From: Pegoplata infirma
Taxonomy: Eukaryota > Arthropoda > Insecta > Diptera > Anthomyiidae
Assembly: GCA_963921195.1 (NCBI GenBank)
Contig: OY992537.1
Location: forward strand, 57,126,313-57,190,312
DNA length: 64,000 bases
Direction: 5' to 3'
Below the pieces are notes generated by a model. The model was not told the origin of the DNA and ran no database searches. It saw only the letters and a list, made by a program, of their open reading frames with translations. Position numbers and translations under genes: made by a program. Positions 32,381 through 43,003 of the stretch are shown here, piece by piece. The first letter of the stretch is position 1. The number at the start of each line of letters is the position of its first letter.

Positions 32381-34039
32381 CAGTGCCGGTCAAAAAAATA
32401 GCACCAATGACAAAATCTATATTCATTCAATTAAAACAAAATATTATGTGCGTATTCGTTTAAAGTAAATATGCAATACTCTTATACTAAGTCTAAACCC
32501 CTTAAATGTTTTTACTTTTTCCAAAAATTGTGGACGGTTCTTTTTTAATGATCGATATTTTAAAAAAACTCCGAATCAGTGCAGTCAATAAAATAGCACT
32601 GAATAACCAAATTTCTTTAAAAAATTTAATAATATTTTAATTATTAAAATAAAAGTGTTAAATACTAAAGAAAGATAGTTTTCATTTATAAAAAAATTTA
32701 ATTCATTACAAAATTTCATATTTATTTTCATAAAAATATACGAGGAAAGAATTACACTCCTCAAAAACGTTCTTTGGTAAAAAATATGATTTCTGAACAA
32801 AAACCATATTCTGAAAAAGGAAAATTGGTTGGATGCGCTTATAAAATGATTGGAAATTAAACAAAATTAATTTTAGAGCTTGAAAAACTTAGTCACAAGC
32901 GATGTTTGTCACCATTAGTGGTTAGGTGTTTGTAAAGACAATGGAAGAAACCCCCATCTACGGCAGCTCCAGAGCTAAAAAAGGACAGCAAATGGCGAAA
33001 ATGTTCGTCAAAGATTACAAAACAACAACATTAACGCTTGTAGATTCGAAAAAGTGCGCCTACTCTCACTTAAGCATGCTGCAAGTCGTTTGAAGTTTGC
33101 TAACAGTAACTCAAAATGACCAGCTTAAAAGTGGATCAATGATCTACGGGCAAATGAATCCAATGTTGTTTTATTTGGAGACATGGGATCACATACCTAT
33201 GTCAGAAGACCCTAAAACGCGGAATTCAATCCAAAATTCGAAATAAAAATAACTTTAAATGGTGCTTATGGTGTTGGGGATATTTTCCTACTGTGGAGTG
33301 GGGCTCATATATTGGACCATGGCTCACATATTGGACTAGGACAACCGTGGATATATACTTAACGTTTATATCCTCCAGAAAGTAATGTTGAAATAAGTTT
33401 CTAAGCAAATGCCACTAATTAAGGTCTTTTAGCACGTCAATTACCCAAAGCATGACGGGAAATTGGCAAAAAATTGGGTCTGGACAATAAAGTAAACGTG
33501 ATGGAATGGCCTGGTCAGTCCCCAGATCTAGACCAAATCGATAGTTGATGGACAGATATAGAGAAGGGAGTGTCTCGAATAGAACCAACTTGTAATGAAG
33601 CTCTTTGGGTGGCTGTTCAGCAACTCTGGAACTGAATATCGAATTAAAGATCCAAAAATCTCGCGAATTTGGTACAAAAACGTTGTACAGAGGTAATTGT
33701 CAACAATGAGCACTCGATAATTTTTTTTTTTCATATTTAAAGATATTACAACAATGCTGAATTCATAATCCATTCGTTTTTCAAATTTAAGAATTTAATT
33801 TTAATACAAAAAGTACTGTGGTGCTATTTTTTTGACTGAGTCTTTTTTAAGTTTTTTTAAAAACTCTGAAAATTTTTAATAAAATAAAAAACCAAATTAG
33901 CCTTTTCTTATGTAATATTGTTTCACACTCTTGTAAGTATCTTATGACACGTTATCACTGACATAAGTTGAAATTGTTAAAAAAATACCAACGAAGAAAA
34001 TTTTGTGTTATCCTGGTGCTATTTTTTTGACCGCAGCTG
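32381..34039. mobile_element. Tc1-like element with IR/DR-type ends, 1,659 bp, TA flanked
   Basis: The outer ends are CAGTGCCGGTCAAAAAAATA (32,381) and, inverted, CAGCTGCGGTCAAAAAAATA (from 34,039), both continuing GCACCA and flanked by TA. About 200 bp inside each end the motif recurs: GCAGTCAATAAAATAGCACT near 32,580 and TGGTGCTATTTTTTTGACTGAG near 33,820. Two direct-repeat binding-type motifs per end form the IR/DR layout known from several Tc1-like elements. Copy 1 at 7,940-7,955 lacks the insertion. The internal transposase is dead. Confidence 0.92.
32880..33640 (+). pseudogene. Tc1-like transposase pseudogene (DDE, all three catalytic positions changed)
   Basis: The sequence encodes broken Tc1/mariner transposase, the cut-and-paste enzyme that moves such elements. 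Recognisable blocks are LKHAASRLKFANS (about 33,073); ANESNVVLFGDMGSHTYVRRP in part (about 33,150-33,210), matching the family's D-E-S-K-F...Y-V-R-R-P block with the first catalytic Asp now Asn; FSYCGVGLIYW (about 33,285); NYPKHDGKLAKNW (about 33,450), matching the D-N-D-P-K-H block with its catalytic Asp replaced by Tyr; and VMEWPGQSPDLDQID then stop then WTDIEK (about 33,500-33,560), where the final Glu is Asp. Frameshifts and stops separate the blocks. It cannot encode an enzyme. Start not determinable. Confidence 0.88.
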
Positions 34040-34544
34040 TACGTCTGAGAGTAGATATAAAATGGAGTAAAACTGCATTTACAGTTTTTAATTTCGTAAT
34101 TCTGTTTCCTTTTTAAGGGACTTTAAAGTTTTAAAGGACTGCATTCTGTAAAATATTTTTTAAATATTTGTACTTGTCCCAGGATGCTTCTGGTGATGGA
34201 ATATAAAAGAGGAGGATCCGCTAATTTTTTTTTTTTTATTTATTTTACCATATCAGAATAAAAGGATGAGAATAATGTCTTTTGATCAAAATATTTTGTT
34301 CAACATTTTGAATAATATTAAAGGATAAAGTTTTGAAAGGACGTAAATTACCTACTTTTTCCTGATATGTAAAAATAGTAAAATAGGAAAATAAGGGAAA
34401 ATCCGCCCCTTTCATGTGCTATCACTAGTGGCATCCTAGGACAAATACAAACATAAAAAAATTATAGAATTAAATCCTCTAAGACTTTGAAGTGCTTTTA
34501 AAAGGAAACAAGATCACGAATTTAAAAACTGTAAATGCAGTTTT

Positions 34545-35168
34545 CACAGATAAAAATGAGTTGTTAGATCAAGCACGAAATACACCAGGTTGAGCATTAT
34601 TTTAATTAAAAGTCATCTAATGAGGAAAATTTTTAGATCAAGCACGAAAATTGTAGGTCAGTCATTGACTGTTCCTTGATTAAACCAATGCTTGATTTGA
34701 GTAATTTGTTAATTGTTATTTTTCTGTAATTTTTGATTAAACCAATGCTTGATTTGAGTGAGCGGTTAATCAATAATTTTGTGTTATTTTTGAGTAATCC
34801 AATGCTTGATCTGAGTGAATGGTTAATCATTATTTTACAGTTGTAGTAGTAGTCAGTCTTTTCAAGTATTTTGTTTAAATTGTTTTTTTTTTTGTGCTTT
34901 ATATTATTTTGTTGATTTTCGTCTTGTGTGCGTGAAAGTACTTTTCTATTTGACGACTAACTATAACTAAAACAAAAAACGCAACAGCGTTCATCGCATT
35001 GTTACTCAAAGCCTACTATGATGAGTTTTTTTGTTTTTATGAATTTTTTTGTGAATTTTTCAGATTTGAGCAAATGGTTGATTGATTCAAGTAAAATTTA
35101 ATTAAATGTCAAATTTTAAGCTGAGCAAATATTTAATTGTTTTTTTCCATTGAATATTTTTTTCTGTG
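34545..35168. mobile_element. CACAGATAAAA...TTTTCTGTG element, absent from copy 1, T-rich target
   Basis: Copy 1 reads ATGCAGTTTTACTACATTTAG at 8,443-8,463. Here the TTTT is followed by CACAGATAAAAATGAG..., ending ...ATATTTTTTTCTGTG, then TTTACTAC. This is a clean insertion of 624 bp, with two or three T duplicated. The interior has TTGATTTGAGTGA/TCAAGCACGA words and a 66-bp tandem repeat. No transposase. Confidence 0.88.
34648..34840. repeat. Three tandem 66-bp units inside the CACAG element
   Basis: The unit carries CCAATGCTTGATTTGAGT...GTTAAT..TAATTTT(T)..GATTAAA and repeats with a 66-bp period. Because 66 is divisible by three, the minus strand shows a repeated peptide (LLKSSIGLIKN-like). 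That is a consequence of the period, not evidence of a gene. Confidence 0.8.
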
Positions 35169-35349
35169 TTTACTACATTTAGCATCTAGTTTTAAACGTA
35201 TATTATCCAGTTCGTGTTTAACGACTTTTTTCGTTTTTGTCGGACGGTGTAACATATAACTCTACAAGTAAAAGTGTTTAGTTCGGTTTTTGCGAATCTT
35301 ATAAAAATATAAAAAAATTGCCAGAGGCGTTTTTTTTTTTTTTTAAGAT

Positions 35350-36240
35350 AACGAAGGAAGGCGTTGGGGGACACCTTCCCCTCGCGATCAATTTTGCAAA
35401 TTAATTGATTATAATTTTTCCACTTAAGTAATACAATTTTATCATTAATAGAAGAGTTTTTTATATCCACGCCCACAAAAGGGGTCCAAGTGCAGGCCTT
35501 TAAACTACTTCTAACTTAAAAATGTTTAATTATTTTAACAAAAATTCAAAAAATCTGTGCGTTTCTTATATGCTGGTTTAGTTCTTCAAGGGGGGACTTG
35601 ATTCCCCTTGATTTCTCCGACATTACCCATTTACGAACTGAGCCAGTCCTCGCGATAATTGTTAGCAAATTAATATATTATGGTTTTTGCACTTAAGTAA
35701 TTAAATTTAATCATTATTTGTACAGTTTTTTTATATCCACTTCCACAAAAAGCCCCGAATCGAAACAAATGGAATTTTTTCCCCTGGGTCAAAGTGCAGG
35801 ACTTTGAACTACTTCCCAGTCGGCAAAAAAAATCGAACCTGACATACTGCTGACTCTCCCTTTATAAAATTGCTGACATCTTCATACAATTTTTCAAAAT
35901 GTCATCAATGACATGTCAGCAGTTGGTCAGCGGTTGTTTAAACGAATTGCTAATGGCCACCGATACTAGTGGACACTGCTGACCAACTGCTGACATGTCA
36001 TTGATGACATTTTGAAAAATTGTGTGAAGATGTCAGCGATTTCATAAATGGAGAGTCAGCAGTATGTCAGGTGTGGTTTTATTTTGCCAACTGGGTTTTG
36101 ACTTAAATATTTTTTTAACGATAATGCAAGAAAAACTATAAAAAATGGCGTTTTTAGAGGCTGGTTAATTCATCAAAGGGGGACTTTATTCCCACTGGTC
36201 TGATTTTGCCCATTGACGAACTGGAACAGCCTATGATCAT
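35350..36240. repeat. Two diverged tandem units of about 300 bp, copy 2, second unit interrupted
   Basis: Counterpart of 8,640-9,235. The second unit carries the 281-bp CCCAGT foldback. Confidence 0.65.
35815..36095. mobile_element. 281-bp foldback MITE, CCCAGTCGGC...GCCAACTGGG, TT flanked, absent from copy 1
   Basis: Arms of about 115 bp run from CCTGACATACTGCTGACTCT inward through GTCATCAATGACATGTCAGC, inverted at the right as GCTGACATGTCATTGATGAC and AGAGTCAGCAGTATGTCAGG. The spacer is about 40 bp. Copy 1 reads ACTACTTTTGACTT at 9,080-9,093. Here ACTACTT is followed by the element and then TTTTGACTT, so two T are duplicated. Copies of TGACATGTCA make the arms themselves locally palindromic. 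Confidence 0.93.
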
Positions 36241-36291
36241 ATGCCAATCTTCATGAGTCCAGCTCTTTTAGTTGGATCGTGGCTAGAATGA

Positions 36292-36310
36292 CTCATTGTT
36301 AGAGTCTATC
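36292..36310. other. Empty target site for the 597-bp CACTC element
   Basis: CTCATTGTTAGAGTCTATC, uninterrupted, with a single TA at 36,300-36,301. Copy 1 has the element between two TAs at the same place. Confidence 0.95.
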
Positions 36311-36325
36311 ATGGATCAATTATAT

Positions 36326-37798
36326 ATATGGGGCATTCCATGTCAAATCGGACACTTTGAAAAAAATTTTTTTTTTAGATTTTCCCAATTTGTTAACAGT
36401 TTACAGTTTTTCGTGGTAAATTTTCAGATTTTTTTGATGACCCGTTCAAAAGATATCGGACTTTTAAAAATTGGTAGTTTGTTCCTTTACTTAAACTTCT
36501 TTTACTCATAACTTCTTCAATAACGGTTCAAATTAAAAATTTTTTTTTCAAAATTTTTGTTTTTTTAATTACTTAAAAAAAAAAATCCAAAGAAATTCTT
36601 AAAAGCGCTCTAGTATGAGATTTTTAAGTTTTTCTCATTTTTGAAAATGTTTGTACTCTTCGATTTTTTTGTGAAAACTTCTATCGATTCTACAATTTTT
36701 TTGCCCAGGAGGATCGTGGGATAACGATTATTAATATTTTTTTTAATTTTTTGAAAAAAATTATTGTAATTTTCCAATCTTAAAATCATTTCTACTGCTC
36801 CAAAGGTGCGTCATATAGGGGTCATTTATAAGACCGACCCCCATTAATTTTTACGTCTTAACATTTCTTTTGAACAAACTAATACCCTGTCTAAGGGGGC
36901 TCCCACACAAAACGACATTTTTTAAAATTTGCTCCAACCGCTCTAACTGCCCTCATAGTAATCTTAGAGCAACAAAATGACCGATCCAAAATATTCTTTT
37001 TAGTCCAAACATTTTCTCTGAACACGCCTACCCTCTATCTCTAATTGTTAAGGCGGTCCCCATACAATTTTTTTTATTTTTTGTAAATTTGTTTTATTTA
37101 ATCAGCTTCTACCGGTCCAATGGTGCGTCCGAGAAGGGTCATTAGTGAGACCGACCGCCATTTATTTTTACCCTACAACATTTTTTTAAAACATACCTAC
37201 GCCCTATCTTAACTCCCTTAGTAGGATCCCATACAAATTACAGTTGGAACAAATTTTATAAAAATGTAATTTTGAATGGAAGCCTGCTTAGGGAGTGGAG
37301 ATAGGGCTGTGGTATGTTTTACAAAAATGTTGGAGGGTAAAAATAAATGGGGGTCGGTCTCACTAATGACCCCTATCGGGCGCACCATTGGACTGGTAGA
37401 AGCTGATTAAATAAAACAAATTTACAAAAAATAAAAAAATTGTATGGGACCGCCTTAAGTATTAGAGATAGAGGGTAGGTGTGTTCAGAGAAAATCTTTG
37501 GACTATCAAAACATTGTGGGTCGGTCATACATTTTGTTGCTCTAAGGGCACTATTAGGGCAGTTAGAGCGGTTGGAGCAAATTTTAAAAAATGTCGTTTT
37601 GTGTGGGAGCCCCCTTAGAAATTGGAGATACGGTATTAGTTTGTTCCAAAGAAATGTTAAGACGCAAAAATTAATGGGGGTCGGCCCTTATAAATTTCAA
37701 AAAAATCGAAGAGTACAAATATTTTCAAAAATGAGATTTAAATTTTTAAACTTAAAAATTTCATGCTAGAGCGCTTTTAAAAATTTTTTGGAATTTTA
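36326..37798. mobile_element. Foldback E: copy 2 counterpart of foldback B, right end deleted
   Basis: The left end is ATATGGGGCATTCCATGTC. The right arm runs to module 1, then a deletion joins GGGTCGGCCCTTATAAAT to TTTCAAAAAAATCGAAGAG. A second deletion removes the right terminus, joining TTTTTGGAATTT to TATCACATGATAAG. Confidence 0.8.
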
Positions 37799-37824
37799 TC
37801 ACATGATAAGATTTCTCAATGAAA

Positions 37825-38116
37825 TTATATCACACAACTAGTTTTCTATGGATTTTTTACAAAAAAAAAATATCATGCGACAAAATTTCTAAAGAAAATT
37901 ATATCATGCGATAAATTTTCCAAAGAAAATTTTTATGTTTGACAAATTGTTTATAATATATAACAAATTGTTATATCACACAACAAGTTTTCTATGGATT
38001 TTTTACAAAAAAAAATATCATGCGACAAAATTCCTAAAGAAAATTATATCATGCGATAAATTTTCCAAAGAAAATTTTTATATTTGACAAATTGTTTTTT
38101 TTAATATATCGTTTGA
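37825..38116. repeat. Tandem duplication, period 146 bp, private to copy 2
   Basis: TTATATCACACAAC(T/A)AGTTTTC starts at 37,825 and again at 37,971, and the two units are nearly identical. Copy 1 has the segment once (11,898-12,020). A recent local event. Confidence 0.85.
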
Positions 38117-38325
38117 CATTTTTTATGGAATAATATCTATGGATGTAACTAATGAAAAAATTCACAAATTTTTTAAGTCTTTGCAATGTTACCACAGATT
38201 TGTATAAATTTATGTATGCTTATTAGACAAAAACGATCATTTTTGTAAATACCTTTTTAGACTTCAACCAAATATTAATATTGTTCTTGATGGTTTCTTA
38301 CCTGAAAATAAAGGAAAAAATAAAT

Positions 38326-38800
38326 AATTAATAAAAGTTGCCATAAGAGATTTTCTGTTAAATATTTTCAAAAACTCGACTGGAGTATTATTCTAGTTCG
38401 AGGCCCAAAAATTATATTTATTATTTAAAGGAAAAAAGAATTAATTAATAAAAGTAGCAATAATATATTTTCTGTTAAGTATTTGCTAAAACTCGATTGG
38501 AGTATTAATCTGGTTCGAGGCCCAAATTTATGTTTATGATATTCTAACAATAGATTATTTATTTATAGCTTTTAAAAAGTTACCTTTCCTTTATTATTAC
38601 CTTACATAGCTGTTTTTTTTTTTTAATTTTAACAAAATTAATTATTTGATAGAAAAGTATTATACATTATTCTAGTTCGGGGCCCAAAAAATATTTTTAT
38701 GATATTTTCATAATAGTTTAGTTATTGCTTTAAAAGAGTTTCTTATTTTATAGTAAATTTGTACAGTTAATTTTTTCCCAAAATTTTGAAAACTTAATTA
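38326..38800. repeat. GTTCGAGGCCCAAA tandem units, copy 2
   Basis: Same three diverged units as at 12,243-12,730. Confidence 0.65.
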
Positions 38801-38804
38801 TTTG

Positions 38805-39703
38805 ATAGAAAAGTATTACACTCAAAAATTTTTGTAAGTAATTTTAGATAAAAACCCTAATGAACTATTTAAAAATTTATTCCCAACCATTATTTCATAA
38901 AAATTTAAAATTTAACAAAATTTGCACAGTTTTTATTAAATTTTGTAAATGTGAATTTAAAAAAAAAAAAATCTCCACCACTGCCGTTATAAAACCTCAT
39001 AATTATAAACGTTTTTTTTCACTATTCCTAAAATTGCATTAAATTTTTATTACAAAAAATAACTTCAATTAAAAACCATATAATTAACAGTTCCTTTATA
39101 ATACACCTGATTACGTTTTACAATTCAGTAGTTAATGAAAAATCTGCAATTACATTTAAAAACTAAAATACATATATATAAAAAAATCAAATTAAACAAA
39201 AAAAAAAATATTACAAATAAATTTTAATTAAACTATAAATCAAAGTTATTTTCATTATTGAATTAAAAAAAAAATATACACAACTCGGTATTTACCATAA
39301 TAAGCTTTAGTAGCAAAAAAAAACATCCTCAAATACAACTTTTTTTGTTTTAATATTTAATTTCATGCTTCAAATAATTTTCATTCAACATTTCTAATAT
39401 TTTATACAACATAAATCTTTTTGATGCTGCTCAACAATATACATAAATACATAAATACAGCCGAACAATATTACAAATTTTCAATTCATTACATTCTAAA
39501 CCGTTTTGATATGTGTTTACGGCAACCAGGATATATGCATATAGTTTGAGGGTATACAGCATAATATCCTTTAAAATTATTTTGAAAAATGTTTAACTGT
39601 ATTTATTGCTAAATGAACACGTGCATCATTTGTTTGAAACAGAAAGTCCTTTAATGAATGCACCTTACTAACGGGGAAATTAAAACAAAAAACAAGAGAT
39701 TTT
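38805..39703. other. Gene-free AT-rich stretch matching 12,740-13,618
   Basis: Close match to copy 1. No gene or element beyond those described. Confidence 0.5.
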
Positions 39704-39705
39704 CA

Positions 39706-40157
39706 AACAAGTAAAAAAGTTAAATTCGGCCTTGCCGAATGTAGTGATACCCTCCACAATTTCAAAAAGATTATTGCAAACAACTTTATTTAAAAGGAAA
39801 TTACTTTTGAAAAAAATTTGAAAAAAAATTTCCGCGAAAAAAAATTTTGGTAAAACAAAAAATCCGCGATTTTTTTCTTTTTTTGTCAAAAAATATGTTC
39901 GTACTTGTTTAAATACCATTTGGTGCTCAATTATGTTCACATATGTCAACCAGAAGCCGAATTAAAGCACTTTGTATTTTTAGATTATGTTGAATGTACT
40001 GAAATTTTTTAGGTGTGCTTACATTTTCGTTCATAACTTTTGAACCGCTGAACCGATATCGCTCAAATGCAATACCAAACTTCTCGGGAGAACTTCCAAT
40101 ATATATGTTAAGTTTCAGTCATCTCTGTGCAATATTTTGTCCGCGAGAGCATTTTCC

Positions 40158-40199
<42 letters not shown>

Positions 40200-40370
40200 G
40201 GACAGACGGACAGACGGACAGACGGACAGACGGACATCGCTAGAATGTCTTAAAATCGATCGGGCATCATGAATATATATACTTTATGGGGTCCCAGACC
40301 GATATTTCGATGAGTTACAAACGGAATGACAAACTTATATATACCCTCTATCACTAAGTGGAGGGTATAA
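39706..40370. mobile_element. Mini-me-like element with CAGA/CGGACAGA microsatellite, absent from copy 1
   Basis: It starts AACAAGTAAAAAAGTTAAAT, then TCGGCCTTGCCGAATG and ATACCCTCCACAA, and ends CCCTCTATCACTAAGTGGAGGGTATAA. The core contains GACATCGCTAGAATGTCTTA, ATATACTTTATGGGGTCCCA and GATGAGTTACAAACGGAATG. Copy 1 reads GATTTTCAAAAAAAAAAAAAATGC at 13,611 onward without it. The GTCY microsatellite, TATACCCTC termini and conserved core fit the dipteran mini-me/DINE-1-like group. The assignment is by recall of that organisation and not by alignment. Confidence 0.8.
40158..40235. repeat. Microsatellite (CAGA)n followed by (CAGACGGA)n
   Basis: About ten CAGA units are followed by about five CAGACGGA units, inside the mini-me-like element. 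This is the reverse complement of (GTCT)n(GTCC)n. The other copies of the element have only one to a few units. Confidence 0.95.
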
Positions 40371-41213
40371 AAAAATGCATTTGAAACATAATTTGTAATC
40401 TATGGAAACGGAATAAGGGAGAAGGGTTTCAAAATTATACAATAATTTAAATTAATTTTCAAGGAAGGTATTTCAAACTGAATGCTAACTAATTTTATTG
40501 AAACTTGAGAGTGTGAAAGAGTGCACAAACAATCTAACTATCAAATTTTTTTTTTTTGCCTGCACAATCTCATATTTGCTATAAATTTTCTAAAAAAAAT
40601 TGTATAATAAGAAAAGATTTATAAAAAAACTAAATTATAAAAAAACAAAAATCTGTAGAAAATTAAAGCATGCGATAAATGTTTATACAAAACTATATCA
40701 TGACATAAATTTTCTGCAAAAAAATTATATTATCCTAAAAAAATTGTTATAGAAAATTATATCATGCGATAAATGTTATATAGACAATTATATCATACAT
40801 TTTCTACAAAAAATATTCTATATAAAGTTATACAAGTAAAAAAATTTTCTGAAGATAATTTTATCTATCATGCGATAATTTTTCTTTAGAAAATTATATT
40901 ACCCGAAAAACATTCTAAGGGAAATTATATTGTAAGGAAAATTTTTTACTGAAAATTTATTTTATATGGCAAACTTTCTATAGAAAACTATATCTCACGG
41001 CAAACTTTCTGTAGAAAATTATATTACAGGACTTATATTCTAAAAAAAATAATATCATATTTGCTATAAATTTTGGTAGATAAAATTTTCTATAGACAAT
41101 GATTTGATTTATGTTTGTAGATATTATTTTGGTATATTTGTCGTATGATATAATTTTCTATGAAACATTTGTCGCATGATATAATTTTATAAAGAATGTT
41201 TTTCGCATATATT

Positions 41214-41402
41214 CCCGAGTAAAAATGTTTATATATATTTTTATATATCACATCTGATTCGAGATTTGAAAGATCAGTACTGAATTGAAAAATGAATCGC
41301 TAAGATTAGCTCAGTTTTATACAATTTCATCCGATTACAACTGATCTTATGTTAGCGATCCATTTTTCGGATTACTACTGATTCTTCACATTTTTACTCG
41401 GG
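41214..41402. mobile_element. 189-bp CCCGAGTAAAAATGT MITE, TT flanked
   Basis: The left end CCCGAGTAAAAATGTTTATA and right end CACATTTTTACTCGGG are inverted. TT flanks it on both sides. Inner inverted words AATGAATCGCTAAGAT and TTAGCGATCCATTTTTC, and TCTGATTCGAG/CTGATTC, add partial symmetry. It contains the right border of the duplication (41,283). Confidence 0.85.
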
Positions 41403-42640
41403 TTTTTATAGAAAAATTTCCTGTATAAAATTATATCATGTGATTAATGTTTTATAGAAATTTATCTCATGCGCAAATTGTTCTACAGAAAATTATATCT
41501 GCAAATATATCACAAATAATTTTCTATGGAAAAGTTTATCTTCCATGCGACAAATCTTAATAGAAAATTATCACGCGGCAAACTTTAAATAGAAAACTGT
41601 ATCACACGGAAATTTTTCTATAGGAAATATATATCATACTAGACAAGATTATATAAAACGAAAAATTTCAAATTAAAATTATATATTACACTAGTATTTG
41701 TCTATGAATTTTAGAAATTAAATTACACGAGATATTTTCAATTAAAAAATTATGTATAAAGAGAAATTTTCTATAAAAACTCTGCAATGTTCTAAAGAAA
41801 CTTATATCAAATGATAATTTTTCATAGAAAATTTAGTATTTGCTATAGAAAATTTAAAATCTGGATTTTTTTATAGAAAATTAAAAATTGTATATAAAAA
41901 ACTACACCACGCGACAAATCCAGACCCATGGAAGTCCGCGTCTAATGTAATATAGAAATTATGTATTACATGAGAAACTTTTTATAGAAAATTATATCAC
42001 ATGAGAAAATCCTATTGAAAATTGTATTACACAAGACATTTTCTTAAAAAAAATAGATCTCGATAAATTTTCTATAGAAAATTATATATCACTTTGTAAA
42101 TGTTCTACAGAAAAATATTTATAGAAAAAATAATTTTATATATAAAATTAAAAATTTTCTATAAAAATAATATGACGAGACAAATTTTCTATAAAAATTT
42201 ATTTCATGCTATAAAAAACAATTTAAGCGACAAGTTTTCTCTTAAAAAATTATCTGACGGAGAATTTTTCGATATAAAAAAAAAATTAATGACACGATTA
42301 AAGTCGTGCTCTAAACCAATATTTCAAATATTGTCTGTAAAGCATTTTTTTATGTAACACATTTTCTATAAAAAATTATATCACGCAACAAATTTTCTAT
42401 TAAATATTATTTCACGCGACAAATTTTCTCTACAAAATATTTGACGGTACAATTTTTCTGCATAAAAAAATTCTTTAGAAAATTTAATAACATGATAGAA
42501 AATTATATTACACGGCAGATTTTAAATAGCAAATTCAAAAAGATTATATAAAACTGCTTGACGGGACTAATTTTCTATAAAAATATTTCATGCTACAAAT
42601 TGTCTATAACGGAACATTTACTGGGGCCGGTTTTAAATAA

Positions 42641-43003
42641 AACAAGTAAAAAAGTTTAATTCCGACTTGCCTAATAAAAATATAAAAAATAGGCGGAGTT
42701 TCGAGCTGTTCTTATATTTTTGTTCATAACTTTTGAACCGCAGAACCGATTTCGCTCAAATGCAATAGCAAACTGATAAGGACAATATCAAGTAAATGTG
42801 CTAAGCCTCAGTCATATATGTTTAATACTATGGCCTCGATCACCATTTCAACAGACGGACATCGCTAGAATGTCTTAGAATCAATCAATGATGAATAATA
42901 TATATTCTTTATGAGGTCCCAGGCCGGTATTTCGATGAGTTACAAACGGAATGACAAACTTATTTATACCCTCTATCACAAACAAGTAAGTGGAGGGTAT
43001 AAA
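42641..43003. mobile_element. Mini-me-like element, short copy with almost no microsatellite
   Basis: It starts AACAAGTAAAAAAGTTTAAT and ends CAAGTAAGTGGAGGGTATAAA. The core has GACATCGCTAGAATGTCTTA and CGATGAGTTACAAACGGAAT. Only CAGACGGA remains where 39,706-40,370 has a long microsatellite. It is inserted in the 31-bp array. Confidence 0.8.

Larger units (their letters stand above)
32112..35269. mobile_element. ACTTGTTGAGTT foldback, copy 2, split by two insertions
   Basis: Same arms as 7,688-8,551. A Tc1-like element sits in the left arm after GGATGATATATG, and a CACAG element in the right arm after AAATGCAGTTTT. Each arm supplies the inverted homologue of the other's insertion site, which stays empty. 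Confidence 0.7.
20241..41283 (+). repeat. Copy 2 of the large direct duplication (partner about 415-14,543)
   Basis: Same order and orientation as copy 1 with net growth of about 7 kb. Insertions relative to copy 1: 23,621-25,530; 27,101-27,198; about 29,172-31,676; 32,381-34,039; 34,545-35,168; 35,815-36,095; 39,706-40,370. Losses: the 9,286-9,882 element is absent, and two segments equivalent to 11,297-11,462 and 11,574-11,870 are deleted. A 146-bp tandem duplication is private to this copy. Beyond 41,283 copy 2 continues through a complete MITE that is truncated in copy 1. Confidence 0.93.

Noticed and set aside
34633..34830. Repeated peptide LKSSIGLIKN on the minus strand, like a repeat protein
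   Set aside because: Produced by a 66-bp tandem repeat (divisible by three) inside a non-coding element.
40158..40235. Regular short repeats considered as a CRISPR array
   Set aside because: Simple microsatellite with a 4-8 bp period and no spacers, in a eukaryotic mobile element.
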